The notes under the pieces were generated by a model. The model was not told the origin of the DNA. It did no database searches and worked only from the letters and a program-made list of their open reading frames with translations. From the NCBI GenBank assembly GCA_002311635.1, contig DBZJ01000230.1, positions 1-11,742 of the forward strand: 11,742 bases of DNA, read 5' to 3'. Position numbers and translations under genes: made by a program. This DNA comes from Syntrophaceae bacterium UBA1163. GTDB lineage: Bacteria > Desulfobacterota > BSN033 > UBA1163. Of the stretch, positions 1 to 6,526 are shown in pieces; position 1 is the stretch's first letter; the number at the start of each line of letters is the position of its first letter.

Positions 1-491
1 CAGGCCTGGGAGCGGCTACGGCCGATGGCTTGTACGGAGCCATTGCTGGATTCGGACTTACCTTTCTTGTTGATTTTCTAATTGGCAAACAGATTTGGCT
101 TCGTCTGATCGGGGGCGCGCTGCTTTGTATCTTGGGTGCGAAGACGTTTCTTTCCAAACCAGCCGAACAAGGAACTCCCGTGGACGGAAATAACCGCTGG
201 CATGCGTATTTATCGACCTTTTTTCTGACCCTCACGAACCCCCTGACCATTCTTTTCTTCGTTGCCGTTTTCGCCGGACTGGGAGTAGGAAGCGAAGGCG
301 GTCACTACCTTTTAGCGGGAATTTTGGTCTCGGGTGTTTTCGTGGGCTCCGCAATGTGGTGGCTCATCCTGTGTGGTTTTACCGGTCTATTACAGAAGCT
401 GCTCAATCCAAAGAGATTGCAGTGGCTGAACAGGATCTCAGGTTTGATCATATTGGGCTTTGGCTTATTTGCGCTGTTGGGTATCCTCTGA
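1..491 (+). CDS. LysE/RhtB-family amino-acid exporter, 5'-truncated
   Basis: This is the C-terminal part of an inner-membrane exporter of the LysE/RhtB superfamily, which pumps amino acids or similar small metabolites out of the cell. The frame is already open at the window edge: codons from position 3 read GLGAATADGLYGAIAGFGLT, the small-residue and Asp-containing segment usual near the N-terminus of this family, so the start lies outside the window and the TTG at position 30 is not a real start. About 163 residues are visible of a usual 200-210. They include hydrophobic helices, a charged loop, the family-typical segment LTLTNPLTILFF, and two further C-terminal helices ending GFGLFALLGIL. 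The stop is TGA at 489-491. The substrate cannot be told from sequence. No co-transcribed gene is visible downstream, since 331 bp of non-coding DNA separate it from rpe. Confidence 0.85.
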   Translation, partial: GLGAATADGLYGAIAGFGLTFLVDFLIGKQIWLRLIGGALLCILGAKTFLSKPAEQGTPVDGNNRWHAYLSTFFLTLTNPLTILFFVAVFAGLGVGSEGGHYLLAGILVSGVFVGSAMWWLILCGFTGLLQKLLNPKRLQWLNRISGLIILGFGLFALLGIL

Positions 492-527
492 TGACGAAGT
501 CGCAACAGCTTAGTCTCGGGTGGAGTG

Positions 528-688
528 GGATCGGAGTAGTCTCCCCTCCAAAAACTTGGAATTGCGGATCGTTAGAGAGAATGGAATCGGACGGTGCTAC
601 TGAAGGTGTCATTTTATACGTATCTACGCCTTGGTCCATCGCTAAAATGTGCCGCTTCAAGTTATCTCCTGGGAAGCCACTCCGATCC
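528..688 (+). ncRNA. Candidate structured RNA (rod-shaped, nested stems)
   Basis: In the non-coding gap before rpe, a series of nested complementary segments folds 161 nt into one long irregular hairpin. The stems are 528-537 with 679-688 (10 bp, GGATCGGAGT/ACTCCGATCC), 542-545 with 671-674, 553-558 with 658-663 (AACTTG/CAAGTT), 564-567 with 652-655 (GCGG/CCGC), 572-575 with 642-645, 581-585 with 635-639 (ATGGA/TCCAT), and 603-609 with 626-632 (AAGGTGT/ACGCCTT), closing a 16-nt loop. The internal loops between outer stems are symmetric, 4x4 and 7x7. The pair 607/628 (and possibly 527/689) is G-U when read on the plus strand, which would be A-C on the minus strand, so plus is favoured. The size and rod shape recall 6S RNA, but I do not see convincing 6S sequence motifs. 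A decayed palindromic DNA element is the main alternative. No terminator or clear promoter was assigned. Confidence 0.4.
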
Positions 689-741
689 TTAGGAATAGGG
701 TCTCGGAACAGAACTGAGGGAAAACACGAAATCGGGTTAAT

Positions 742-769
742 TTGATTGAATTATCCTTGTGATTTTAAT
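742..769 (+). promoter_or_regulatory. Possible sigma-70 promoter for rpe
   Basis: TTGATT at 742-747 is followed after 16 bp by TTTAAT at 764-769 (5 of 6 matches to the -10 consensus). The surroundings are AT-rich. Transcription would begin near 776 and leave a leader of about 47 nt before rpe. This is a pattern match only; the -35 element is mediocre (4 of 6). Confidence 0.33.
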
Positions 770-822
770 AATATGTTCTTGGTCAAAGAAAACATTGTCA
801 TTCCGCATAAGAAGAGGTTGGA

Positions 823-1476
823 TTGAAAAAAATAGCGCCTTCGATTTTGTCGGCGGATTTCAGCCGCCTGGGCGACGAAGTCGGTGCAGTCGAAAAGGCC
901 GGGGCGGATGTCATCCATGTCGATGTGATGGATGGGCATTTTGTTCCTAACATCACCATCGGTCCTCTCGTCGTTCAGGGGCTGAGGAAGTTGACCTCAC
1001 TGCCTCTCGACGTTCATTTAATGATCGAAAACCCTGAGCGTTATATCGAAGCCTTTGCTCTGGCGGGTGCCGATTGGATTACGGTTCACGCGGAGACGTG
1101 TCCTCGTCTCAAGACCACAATCAAGAAGATTCGTGGGCTGAACGTGAGGCCGGGTGTTGTGCTCAAGCCTGCGACTTCGCTGAAAATCCTCCATCCTGTC
1201 CTTGACGATTTGGATTTAGTCCTTATCATGTCGGTTAATCCGGGGTTTGGTGGACAATCCTTTATCCCCTCCACCCTGAAAAAAATTGAACGGTTGAGAA
1301 AAATGGTTGATCAACATCGTCCGTCGTTGGAAATAGAGGTGGATGGAGGAGTCAAAATCGACAACATTAGAGACGTCTCAGCAGCCGGCGGAGACATCTT
1401 CGTTGTTGGCACAGGCATCTTTAAGACGGAAAACTACGAAGAAACCATAAAGAAGTTGAGAGAAGAGATCGGGTGA
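823..1476 (+). CDS. rpe: Ribulose-phosphate 3-epimerase
   Basis: This cytosolic TIM-barrel enzyme interconverts D-ribulose 5-phosphate and D-xylulose 5-phosphate in the pentose phosphate pathway (and in the Calvin cycle where present). The 217-residue product is full length for the family. It opens with APSILSADFSRLGDEV, followed by HVDVMDGHFVPNITIG (about residues 32-47), DVHLMIENPERYI (63-75), MSVNPGFGGQSFI (136-148) and EVDGGVKIDNI (172-182). The expected metal ligands are present as His32, Asp34, His65 and Asp174; Asp34 and Asp174 are also the acid/base pair in characterised homologues. The start is TTG at 823, chosen because translation from it gives the standard N-terminus and a GAAGAGG ribosome site lies 5 nt upstream. 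It sits alone, with no other pentose phosphate gene in view. A small hairpin follows the stop. Confidence 0.97.
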   Translation: MKKIAPSILSADFSRLGDEVGAVEKAGADVIHVDVMDGHFVPNITIGPLVVQGLRKLTSLPLDVHLMIENPERYIEAFALAGADWITVHAETCPRLKTTIKKIRGLNVRPGVVLKPATSLKILHPVLDDLDLVLIMSVNPGFGGQSFIPSTLKKIERLRKMVDQHRPSLEIEVDGGVKIDNIRDVSAAGGDIFVVGTGIFKTENYEETIKKLREEIG

Positions 1477-1484
1477 TGATTGCG

Positions 1485-1504
1485 CCTGCCTGCTGGTAGG
1501 CAGG
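1485..1504. repeat. Short palindromic element after rpe
   Basis: CCTGCCT at 1485-1491 and AGGCAGG at 1498-1504 form a perfect 7-bp stem around a 6-nt loop, 8 nt after the rpe stop. No proper U-tract follows, only scattered T's, so it is a poor intrinsic terminator. Its GC-rich simple pattern looks like a dispersed intergenic palindrome, though its copy number cannot be judged from one window. Confidence 0.45.
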
Positions 1505-1538
1505 GATTTCGGAATTTCTTACTAAGTGCTCTTAGACA

Positions 1539-1566
1539 CTATGCGGTTTGCGCTATGCGCTCTACG
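1539..1566. repeat. Low-complexity TATGCG/GCGCTATGCGC stretch
   Basis: The segment contains CTATGCG twice with related TTTGCGC and GCTCTACG variants, giving a degenerate short tandem pattern just upstream of the DUF3786 gene. The reading frame of that gene is open through this stretch from a TTG at 1548, which would add 11 residues (MRYALYVFQDR) that look like translated repeat and not protein. Confidence 0.4.
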
Positions 1567-1580
1567 TTTTTCAGGATAGG

Positions 1581-2207
1581 ATGGAGCTTTCTAAACAGAA
1601 AAATTATCAACAGTCCTTTGATTTGGCCTGTGCCTCCATCAGAAAAATGAATCTGGAGGAGAGGGCAAGAAGGGCCGGAGCAGATTATCAAAAAAGAGAA
1701 GACGGAGGGGAAATCACGGTTCATTTCTTCTCAGAACCCTACCAGATCCGGTTTCCTCAGATAGAATTCTATTCTCCATCGAAGAAAGTAGTTTCTCTGG
1801 TCACTCGCATCCTCCTGCTCCATTATCTCATCCGTGCGGATGGGAATCCCCTCACAGGAAAATGGGTGGCCTACAAAGATATTCCAGGAGGCCTCCTCTA
1901 TGCGGGTGTTTTTGCGAGAAGAGTGACAGAACCTTTGCAGCGGAGGTTTGGGAAATCAGCCGAATCATTCCGGGAGGCTGGAGTCAAATCGGGGGGGGAA
2001 CCTGTGGAAATCGGGGATGCCTCTTTTATTCTCCGGGCTTTCCCCTTTGTGCCTCTTCAGTATGTTCTTTGGGAGGGCGACGAAGAGTTTCCGGCGTCTG
2101 TCCAGCTTCTTTTCGACGCGTCTGTGGATCATTACCTTGCCTTGGAGGATATGGTCGTTCTTGGGCAGGTAATGACCGGCAGATTGATCAACCGTTCTGG
2201 CGGCTAA
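1581..2207 (+). CDS. DUF3786 domain protein
   Basis: The product is a 208-residue soluble protein matching my memory of the DUF3786 family, whose function is not established. Recognisable conserved blocks are LLLHYLIRADGNPLTGKWVAYKDIPGG (residues 78-104), the FARRVTEPLQRRFG segment (111-124), a Gly-Gly turn (138-139), DASFILRAFPFVPLQYVLWEGDEEFPAS (146-173), and LLFDASVDHYLALEDMVVLG (177-195). There is no signal peptide, membrane helix or Cys cluster. I chose ATG at 1581 because AGGATAGG immediately precedes it, while the upstream TTG at 1548 lies inside a low-complexity repeat and has no ribosome site. The PAC2-family gene follows 58 bp later on the same strand, so the two may share a transcript. 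Some relatives are described as corrinoid or iron-sulphur associated, and a cobO gene lies in this window about 7 kb away, but no functional link is shown. Confidence 0.85.
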   Translation: MELSKQKNYQQSFDLACASIRKMNLEERARRAGADYQKREDGGEITVHFFSEPYQIRFPQIEFYSPSKKVVSLVTRILLLHYLIRADGNPLTGKWVAYKDIPGGLLYAGVFARRVTEPLQRRFGKSAESFREAGVKSGGEPVEIGDASFILRAFPFVPLQYVLWEGDEEFPASVQLLFDASVDHYLALEDMVVLGQVMTGRLINRSGG

Positions 2208-2265
2208 ATCTTGGGATCTGCCAAAAATTGAGAAAGAAGAACTGAACCACCCCAGGGCTATATCT

Positions 2266-3159
2266 ATGGAGAAAAAAATGGAAGAAATCGTCTATATTGA
2301 GAGGCCGGTTCTTAATAAGCCTTATTTGATCATGGGATTTGAAGGATGGCCAAACGCAGGAGAGATCTCCACTTTTGCCCTTCGCCACTTGATCGATAAT
2401 TTAGGAGCAAGCAAATTCGCCTCCATTCCAACTGAGAATTTTTATCAAATGTCTTCCTTACGACCGATGGCAGTGATTAAAGAGGGCAGGTTGGTCGAAC
2501 TAAAAACCTCGGGCAATCATTTTTGCTACGTTAAAGGACTTCCTTCCAATGACCTCATCCTTTTCTCCGGAGTCGAACCTCATCTTCGATGGAACGTTTT
2601 TGCCGATCTTATTCTCGATTTGGCTGAGAGATTCCATGTGATGGAGCTCTTTACCATCGGCGGTACTTACGACTACGTCCCTCACACCTATCCTCCGATG
2701 GTCAGCTGTCTGTTCAATCATGAGGAACTAAGGGAGGGAGTGATCCGGTCCGGGCTGGGGTTGACGGAGTACTCCGGACCCATCAGCATCCACACGTTTA
2801 TCCTCGAGGCCGCCAAGAAGAGGGATTTGAGGGCAATCAGCCTCTGGGGTCATGTCCCGCAATATCTTCAGACCAGAAACGTAAAGGTGGTTTGCTCCGT
2901 TCTCAAAAGGCTGTCCGATTTGACAGGGATTAAGACTGATCTCTCTGAGCTTGAAAAGGCCGGTGATTACTTCGATCAGCAGATCAACCAATTGGTGGAG
3001 GAGGATCCGAAGCTCCAAGAGGTCATTAGTAAGTTAGAAGAGGTCTACAAAGGGGCCGAAAGGACTCGTCAACCGTTGAAAAAGGAGGAGGGTCCGAAAG
3101 AAGACAAAGTAGTCTACATTCAGGCCTTCCTAAAGAAGCCGGAGGATGAAGAGAAGTAG
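2266..3159 (+). CDS. PAC2-family protein (proteasome-assembly-chaperone-like)
   Basis: The 297-residue product resembles the PAC2 superfamily, named for eukaryotic proteasome assembly chaperone 2 and also found in archaea and several bacterial phyla. The bacterial role is unknown. Family-like segments are the N-terminal YLIMGFEGWPNAGEISTFALRHL (residues 20-42), a central FTIGGTYDYVPHTYPPMVS block, and SISL/WGHVPQYL-type sequence around residues 205-217. The C-terminal 60 residues are highly charged (many Glu and Lys), predicted helical or disordered, and end PEDEEK. No membrane segment or signal peptide is seen. Two starts compete: ATG 2266 (AGGG 8 nt upstream) and ATG 2278, which has GGAG 6 nt upstream and would give 293 residues. 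The second is at least as likely. The gene converges with the cytochrome c gene of the oxidase operon. Confidence 0.85.
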   Translation: MEKKMEEIVYIERPVLNKPYLIMGFEGWPNAGEISTFALRHLIDNLGASKFASIPTENFYQMSSLRPMAVIKEGRLVELKTSGNHFCYVKGLPSNDLILFSGVEPHLRWNVFADLILDLAERFHVMELFTIGGTYDYVPHTYPPMVSCLFNHEELREGVIRSGLGLTEYSGPISIHTFILEAAKKRDLRAISLWGHVPQYLQTRNVKVVCSVLKRLSDLTGIKTDLSELEKAGDYFDQQINQLVEEDPKLQEVISKLEEVYKGAERTRQPLKKEEGPKEDKVVYIQAFLKKPEDEEK

Positions 3160-3162
3160 CCC

Positions 3163-3177
3163 TCGGGTTTTTCCCGA
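3163..3177 (+). terminator. Weak hairpin between convergent genes
   Basis: TCGGG (3163-3167) pairs with CCCGA (3173-3177) around TTTTT, immediately after the PAC2-family stop. The stem is only 5 bp and is not followed by a U-run on the plus strand until CTTCCTTTT at about 3190-3199. The minus strand reads ATTTTTTT near 3201-3208, which could end the oxidase operon. The 88-bp gap 3160-3247 therefore probably holds terminators for both units, but none is convincing. Confidence 0.28.
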
Positions 3178-3247
3178 ACCACCGGGGCCTGCTTCCTTTT
3201 AAAAAAATCCGTTAAACCGTGATTCCGTCCTCCGGCGGCCAGATTTT

Positions 3248-3640
3248 CTATTTCCCCTTTGCCATCGCCCTAGAAAAATCCATCACTCTGTAGACCAATG
3301 CCCAGCGCTGTTGTTCAGAGTATTGTGTCCATGCCACCATCGCCGAGTTTGGAATCCCCTTCGAAATAACCTCGAAGACTTTTTGGGGGTCTCCCTTCGT
3401 ATTGGGCCATTCTTTCAGGGGTTTCTGGAAATCCGTCGGCGGGGGCTTAAGCACAGCCCCGGCTGGGCCCTTTCCGTCTCCTTTGCTGCCGTGACAGGAT
3501 GCGCAAACCTGCTCATAGACTTTTCCCCCTTCTTTTAGCAGTTGAGGTGTTTTCTTAGGGGGTGCAGGGTTTGCAGCGAGACCTATCGTTGCGAGAAGAA
3601 AAAGAGATCCAATCATGATGATCCATGTCCGTTTTTTCAT
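3248..3640 (-). CDS. Class I c-type cytochrome, secreted
   Basis: A small single-haem electron carrier, last gene of the oxidase operon, and a plausible donor to the CuA/cytochrome c subunit. The 130-residue precursor starts with a Sec-type signal peptide (MKKR followed by the hydrophobic stretch WIIMIGSLFLLATIGLA, with likely cleavage near residue 23). A Pro-rich linker follows, then the haem-binding motif CASCH at residues 46-50 with the usual HGSKGDGKGPAG continuation. Met101 in GIPNSAMVAW is the likely distal axial ligand. The C-terminal helix with W113-A-L-V-Y is typical. The ATG at 3640 was chosen because AGGAGGG lies 5 nt upstream. A 17-residue extension to 3691 would overlap the end of ctaB and has no signal-peptide character. 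The gap to ctaB is 43 bp. Confidence 0.93.
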   Translation of the reverse strand: MKKRTWIIMIGSLFLLATIGLAANPAPPKKTPQLLKEGGKVYEQVCASCHGSKGDGKGPAGAVLKPPPTDFQKPLKEWPNTKGDPQKVFEVISKGIPNSAMVAWTQYSEQQRWALVYRVMDFSRAMAKGK

Positions 3641-3683
3641 TTCTTCCCTCCTGTAGTCAAGATTATCTTTCGGAAAGTCAATA

Positions 3684-4610
3684 TCAACCAATTCCCATCA
3701 GCATTTTATTTAACGACAAAAGAATGAGGATAATGAGGGTGAAGAGGTTTAGTTTCGTGAAAATTACCCTCGAGATGGCTTCCTCGAAATCCGCTTTGAG
3801 AAAAGAGGCGGCGTTCAGGAAGAGCCAGACGGCGGCGGCCATTAATAGAAGACAAGAAAGAAATGAATTGAGAAGCCCGAACAAAGGAATGATTAGAGAA
3901 GAGACGCCTGTCGACAGAAGCCATGCGAAGATGATTCGTTTAATCTGTTTCGCCGAAAAGACCTTTGTGATGCAAGGAAGCCCGGTCCTCTCGTAATCTC
4001 TTGAAGAATCCAGAAGAAGGAGCCAAAAATGGGGTATTTGCCAGATGAAGAAGAAGAGGGCAATTGCGCCTATCCGAGGGTCGAGTATTCTTCCTCCTCC
4101 TGTGACCCATCCCAGAGCAGGCGGTATCGCTCCGACCAGGGCACCCGGTACGGCCGCAAAGGCTGTCTTCTGTTTCAGATGGGTATAAACCGCATTGTAC
4201 CAGGCCACAGCGAACATTCCAAGACAGAGCGCGATCTTATTTGCTCCGTAAAGAAGAATGACGAAGCCTGAGAGGATCAACCCTAAAGAAATGAAGAGAG
4301 CAGTCTCGGGATTCAACCTCCCCGAGGGAACGGGCCTCAGCCTCGTTCTCAGCATCAATTGGTCAATCTTTCTTTCCTGGTATTGATTAAGCGCGCAGGA
4401 CCCGCACGCAAGAAGGAAGACAGATGCGGCTGGCACAAGGATGTGAATCGTGATCTTTCCTGTTGCGAGAAGATAACCGGCGGCGGCCGAAAGCGTGGCA
4501 AGAAGTGAGATCCTGATCTTTCCGAGGTGGAGAAGGAGGATCGGCCATTCTCTCGAGGGGGAGACTGGGCGACCCGCAATGTTTCTTATGTCGATGGCAG
4601 TTGTCCTCAC
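3684..4610 (-). CDS. ctaB: Protohaem IX farnesyltransferase (haem O synthase)
   Basis: This UbiA-superfamily polytopic membrane enzyme transfers a farnesyl group to haem B to make haem O, the first step toward the haem of aa3- and o-type oxidases. The 308-residue product has about eight or nine hydrophobic helices. The first Asp-rich region reads NQYQERKIDQLMLRTRLRP (residues 75-93). The first aspartate of the classic N-x3-D-x3-D motif is Glu here, a conservative change I recall from some other CtaB proteins. The second acidic region is DSSRDYERTGLP. I chose GTG at 4610 because GAGGTGA lies 8 nt upstream. The GTG at 4622, which would overlap the coxB stop as GTGA and add four residues, has no spaced ribosome site. 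No ctaA (haem A synthase) follows; the next gene is a cytochrome c. Confidence 0.94.
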   Translation of the reverse strand: MRTTAIDIRNIAGRPVSPSREWPILLLHLGKIRISLLATLSAAAGYLLATGKITIHILVPAASVFLLACGSCALNQYQERKIDQLMLRTRLRPVPSGRLNPETALFISLGLILSGFVILLYGANKIALCLGMFAVAWYNAVYTHLKQKTAFAAVPGALVGAIPPALGWVTGGGRILDPRIGAIALFFFIWQIPHFWLLLLDSSRDYERTGLPCITKVFSAKQIKRIIFAWLLSTGVSSLIIPLFGLLNSFLSCLLLMAAAVWLFLNAASFLKADFEEAISRVIFTKLNLFTLIILILLSLNKMLMGIG

Positions 4611-4618
4611 GTTTTCCC

Positions 4619-5536
4619 TCACCTCAGACTTTTAATATAATCGACCAGCGCTGTTAGTTCCTCGTTCGTCATACTTATTTTGGGCATGATGGGCGGGTAT
4701 CCCTCAATATGGACCACGTTGGGTTCAGAAATAAATTCCCGGATGAAAGCCTCGTCAACGACAGCCGTCTCCTTCTTCCCGCCGGTTGTAACCTCTTCCT
4801 TCTTTCCAAGGAGACCTTTGAAAGTCGGGCCCACTCGTGGACTTCCGTCGGTGCTGTGGCAGGCGACGCATCCTTTGACCTGGTAGAGTTGGAGTCCTGG
4901 AGGAGGGGCCTTGGCTGCGACTTCTTTCTTCTTACCCTGATACCACTTTGTAAACTCCTCTTCGGGAAGGACGACTATTTTTGTAAGCATGTGGGAATGT
5001 TCCAGTCCGCAGTACTGCGAACACATGACATCAAACGTTCCTAATTGGGTGGGCTGAAACCACAGATAGTTCGTCATTCCTGGTACGACGTCCTGCTTAA
5101 TGCGGAAGGCGGGGATATAAAAACCGTGGATCACATCTTGCGATGTGAGAAGCAGCTTGATCGGCATTCCGACCGGAACTCTTAACTCTGGATCTTGAAT
5201 TCCGTTTTCATATTGGAACAGCCACGACCATTGCCGGGCGATCACCTTCACCGTCATCGCCCCGGGAGGAACTTTCTTCAAAAACTCGAATCCCGTTAGG
5301 CCATAGTAGAACATGCTGAGAACGATCAGCGTCGGTATGACGGTCCAGGTAATTTCGAGCCAGGTGCTCCCTTCAATGTCAACCGGCGTGGGGTGTTTTT
5401 CCCGACGGTAACGAACGACGAAGTAAACCATGAGAAAAGTGATGAGTGCCAGCAGGATGATGCAGATGGTCACGATGTAGAGAAAGACATTATCTACCAC
5501 TCTGCCAGATATACCTGTGGCGGCTGAAAAGATCAT
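4619..5536 (-). CDS. coxB: Cytochrome c oxidase subunit II with fused cytochrome c (caa3 type)
   Basis: This subunit receives electrons and passes them through CuA to the catalytic subunit. The 305-residue protein has two N-terminal membrane helices (about 17-42 and 62-84), a cupredoxin CuA domain outside the membrane (about 95-195), and a C-terminal class I cytochrome c domain (about 212-305). CuA ligands are visible as His137, Cys172, Cys176, His180 and Met183. The residue between the cysteines that supplies the backbone ligand, and whose side chain normally helps bind Mg at the subunit interface, is Gln174 instead of Glu. Haem c attaches at CVACH (223-227), with Met284 in PPIMPKIS as probable axial ligand. 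The fusion marks a caa3 oxidase. The ATG overlaps the upstream coxD stop by 4 nt (ATGA), implying coupled translation. Confidence 0.96.
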   Translation of the reverse strand: MIFSAATGISGRVVDNVFLYIVTICIILLALITFLMVYFVVRYRREKHPTPVDIEGSTWLEITWTVIPTLIVLSMFYYGLTGFEFLKKVPPGAMTVKVIARQWSWLFQYENGIQDPELRVPVGMPIKLLLTSQDVIHGFYIPAFRIKQDVVPGMTNYLWFQPTQLGTFDVMCSQYCGLEHSHMLTKIVVLPEEEFTKWYQGKKKEVAAKAPPPGLQLYQVKGCVACHSTDGSPRVGPTFKGLLGKKEEVTTGGKKETAVVDEAFIREFISEPNVVHIEGYPPIMPKISMTNEELTALVDYIKSLR

Positions 5537-5841
5537 TTTACAACACCTCGAAAAGCTACATCGGAAAAGGTCAAAAGGATGAAGACAAGGAAAACGGCCA
5601 TAACAAGAGGAATAATGACTTTAAATATGACGAGCCTCTCGGACTTCAAATGCATAAAGTAGTTTAGCACTAAGCCGGATTTTGTTCCGGCGATCGCTAA
5701 GGCCACGAAGATGGCCCACCCTGCTGGGTGAATTCCTACAGCAACAGTGTAAGTAAGTCCTGTGAGAATCACTAATCCCATCCAGACGAATACATAGGTC
5801 CTGTACTTAACGGGATGAATTTTGACCTCTCTATTCTCCAT
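5533..5841 (-). CDS. coxD: Cytochrome c oxidase subunit IV (small, caa3-type)
   Basis: A 102-residue membrane protein of the prokaryotic cytochrome c oxidase subunit IV type, an accessory subunit of the complex. Three hydrophobic helices lie at about residues 14-34, 41-63 and 71-92. The family-typical end of helix two, reading SGLVLNYFMHLKSE, is clear. I chose the ATG at 5841, which has GGGAG 8 nt upstream, over a TTG at 5871 without a ribosome site. The stop overlaps the coxB start by 4 nt. A 64-bp gap separates it from coxC, the longest gap between oxidase subunit genes in the operon. The symbol is by position and family resemblance; such genes are also called ctaF or simply subunit IV. Confidence 0.88.
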   Translation of the reverse strand: MENREVKIHPVKYRTYVFVWMGLVILTGLTYTVAVGIHPAGWAIFVALAIAGTKSGLVLNYFMHLKSERLVIFKVIIPLVMAVFLVFILLTFSDVAFRGVVK

Positions 5842-5905
5842 GGAAGTTTCTCCCTTTTCCGATATTTTCAAGAAAGGGTGCTTGTCATCTGGTGCTCATC
5901 CTCCA

Positions 5906-6526
5906 TCATGTGATCAGATAGAACAAGGGATAGAGAAAGATCCAGATAATATCCACCAGGTGCCAATACAACCCAGCATTTTCCAAGGGCACGAAACGCA
6001 TCTGGTTGAGCGTGCCCTTGGCAATAAGAATCAGCATCACAGAGAAGACGCAGACCCCTACAAGCACATGAAGACCGTGAAGTCCTGTCATGACATAGTA
6101 AAGGCCGAAGAAGAGGATCTCACCTTTCGAACGGGCTAAAAGGGTAGGAGAATTTGGATAAATGCCGTGTTCAATTTTGGTGCCCCATTCAAACCCCTTG
6201 TTCGCGAGAAATAAGAGGCCAAGAGCCATGGTGGCCATCAGCAAGACCATCGATAATTTACGCTGTCCTTTTTGGATGGCTGCGATGGAGGTGGCTACGC
6301 TTAAGCTGCTGGTCAAGAGGATGATGGTGTTCAAGGTGCCGAGAACGACTTCCAGTTCCCTCGAGGCATGATGAAAATCGGCAGGATTTTTATAGCGGTA
6401 ACCGGAATAAAGAATAAACATTCCTCCGAAGAGGAGAAGCTCAGAAAGGATAAAAAGCCACATACCCAGTTTGGCGCCGGTGTAATCCCTGGCCTCTTCG
6501 AAAACGGCTTCTTTTGCTTCATCCAT
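5906..6526 (-). CDS. coxC: Cytochrome c oxidase subunit III
   Basis: A 206-residue haem-copper oxidase subunit III, a structural membrane subunit that in relatives supports proton uptake and stability of subunit I. It has the short bacterial form with five expected helices: WLFILSELLLFGGMF (23-37), TLNTIILLTSSLSVA (64-78), VLLMATMALGLLFLA (94-108), the signature GLYYVMTGLHGLHVLVG (141-157), and YWHLVDIIWIFLYPLFYLI (187-205). The ATG at 6526 lies inside the coxA stop region (8-nt overlap ATGGATGA) and has AAGGAG about 10 nt upstream. A 55-codon extension to 6691 overlaps coxA heavily and has no family similarity. Confidence 0.96.
   Translation of the reverse strand: MDEAKEAVFEEARDYTGAKLGMWLFILSELLLFGGMFILYSGYRYKNPADFHHASRELEVVLGTLNTIILLTSSLSVATSIAAIQKGQRKLSMVLLMATMALGLLFLANKGFEWGTKIEHGIYPNSPTLLARSKGEILFFGLYYVMTGLHGLHVLVGVCVFSVMLILIAKGTLNQMRFVPLENAGLYWHLVDIIWIFLYPLFYLIT

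Noticed and set aside
522..549. Hairpin GGAG-T-GGGA with TCCCCTCC as an exporter terminator
   Set aside because: It is followed by an A-run, not a U-run, and its 5' arm overlaps the outer stem of the larger 528-688 fold.
448..660. Minus-strand 70-codon frame (MKRHILAMDQG...) with AGGAG near its TTG start
   Set aside because: The first residues superficially recall a glycerol kinase N-terminus, but the similarity stops after about ten residues. The frame lies largely within the inverted-repeat structure and runs into the exporter gene, so chance is likelier than a gene remnant.
356..745. 129-codon plus-strand frame across the exporter end and the following gap
   Set aside because: It overlaps the exporter out of frame and contains no recognisable sequence.
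3640..3691. 17-residue N-terminal extension of the cytochrome c
   Set aside because: It runs into ctaB and lacks signal-peptide character. AGGAGGG before the ATG at 3640 fixes the start.
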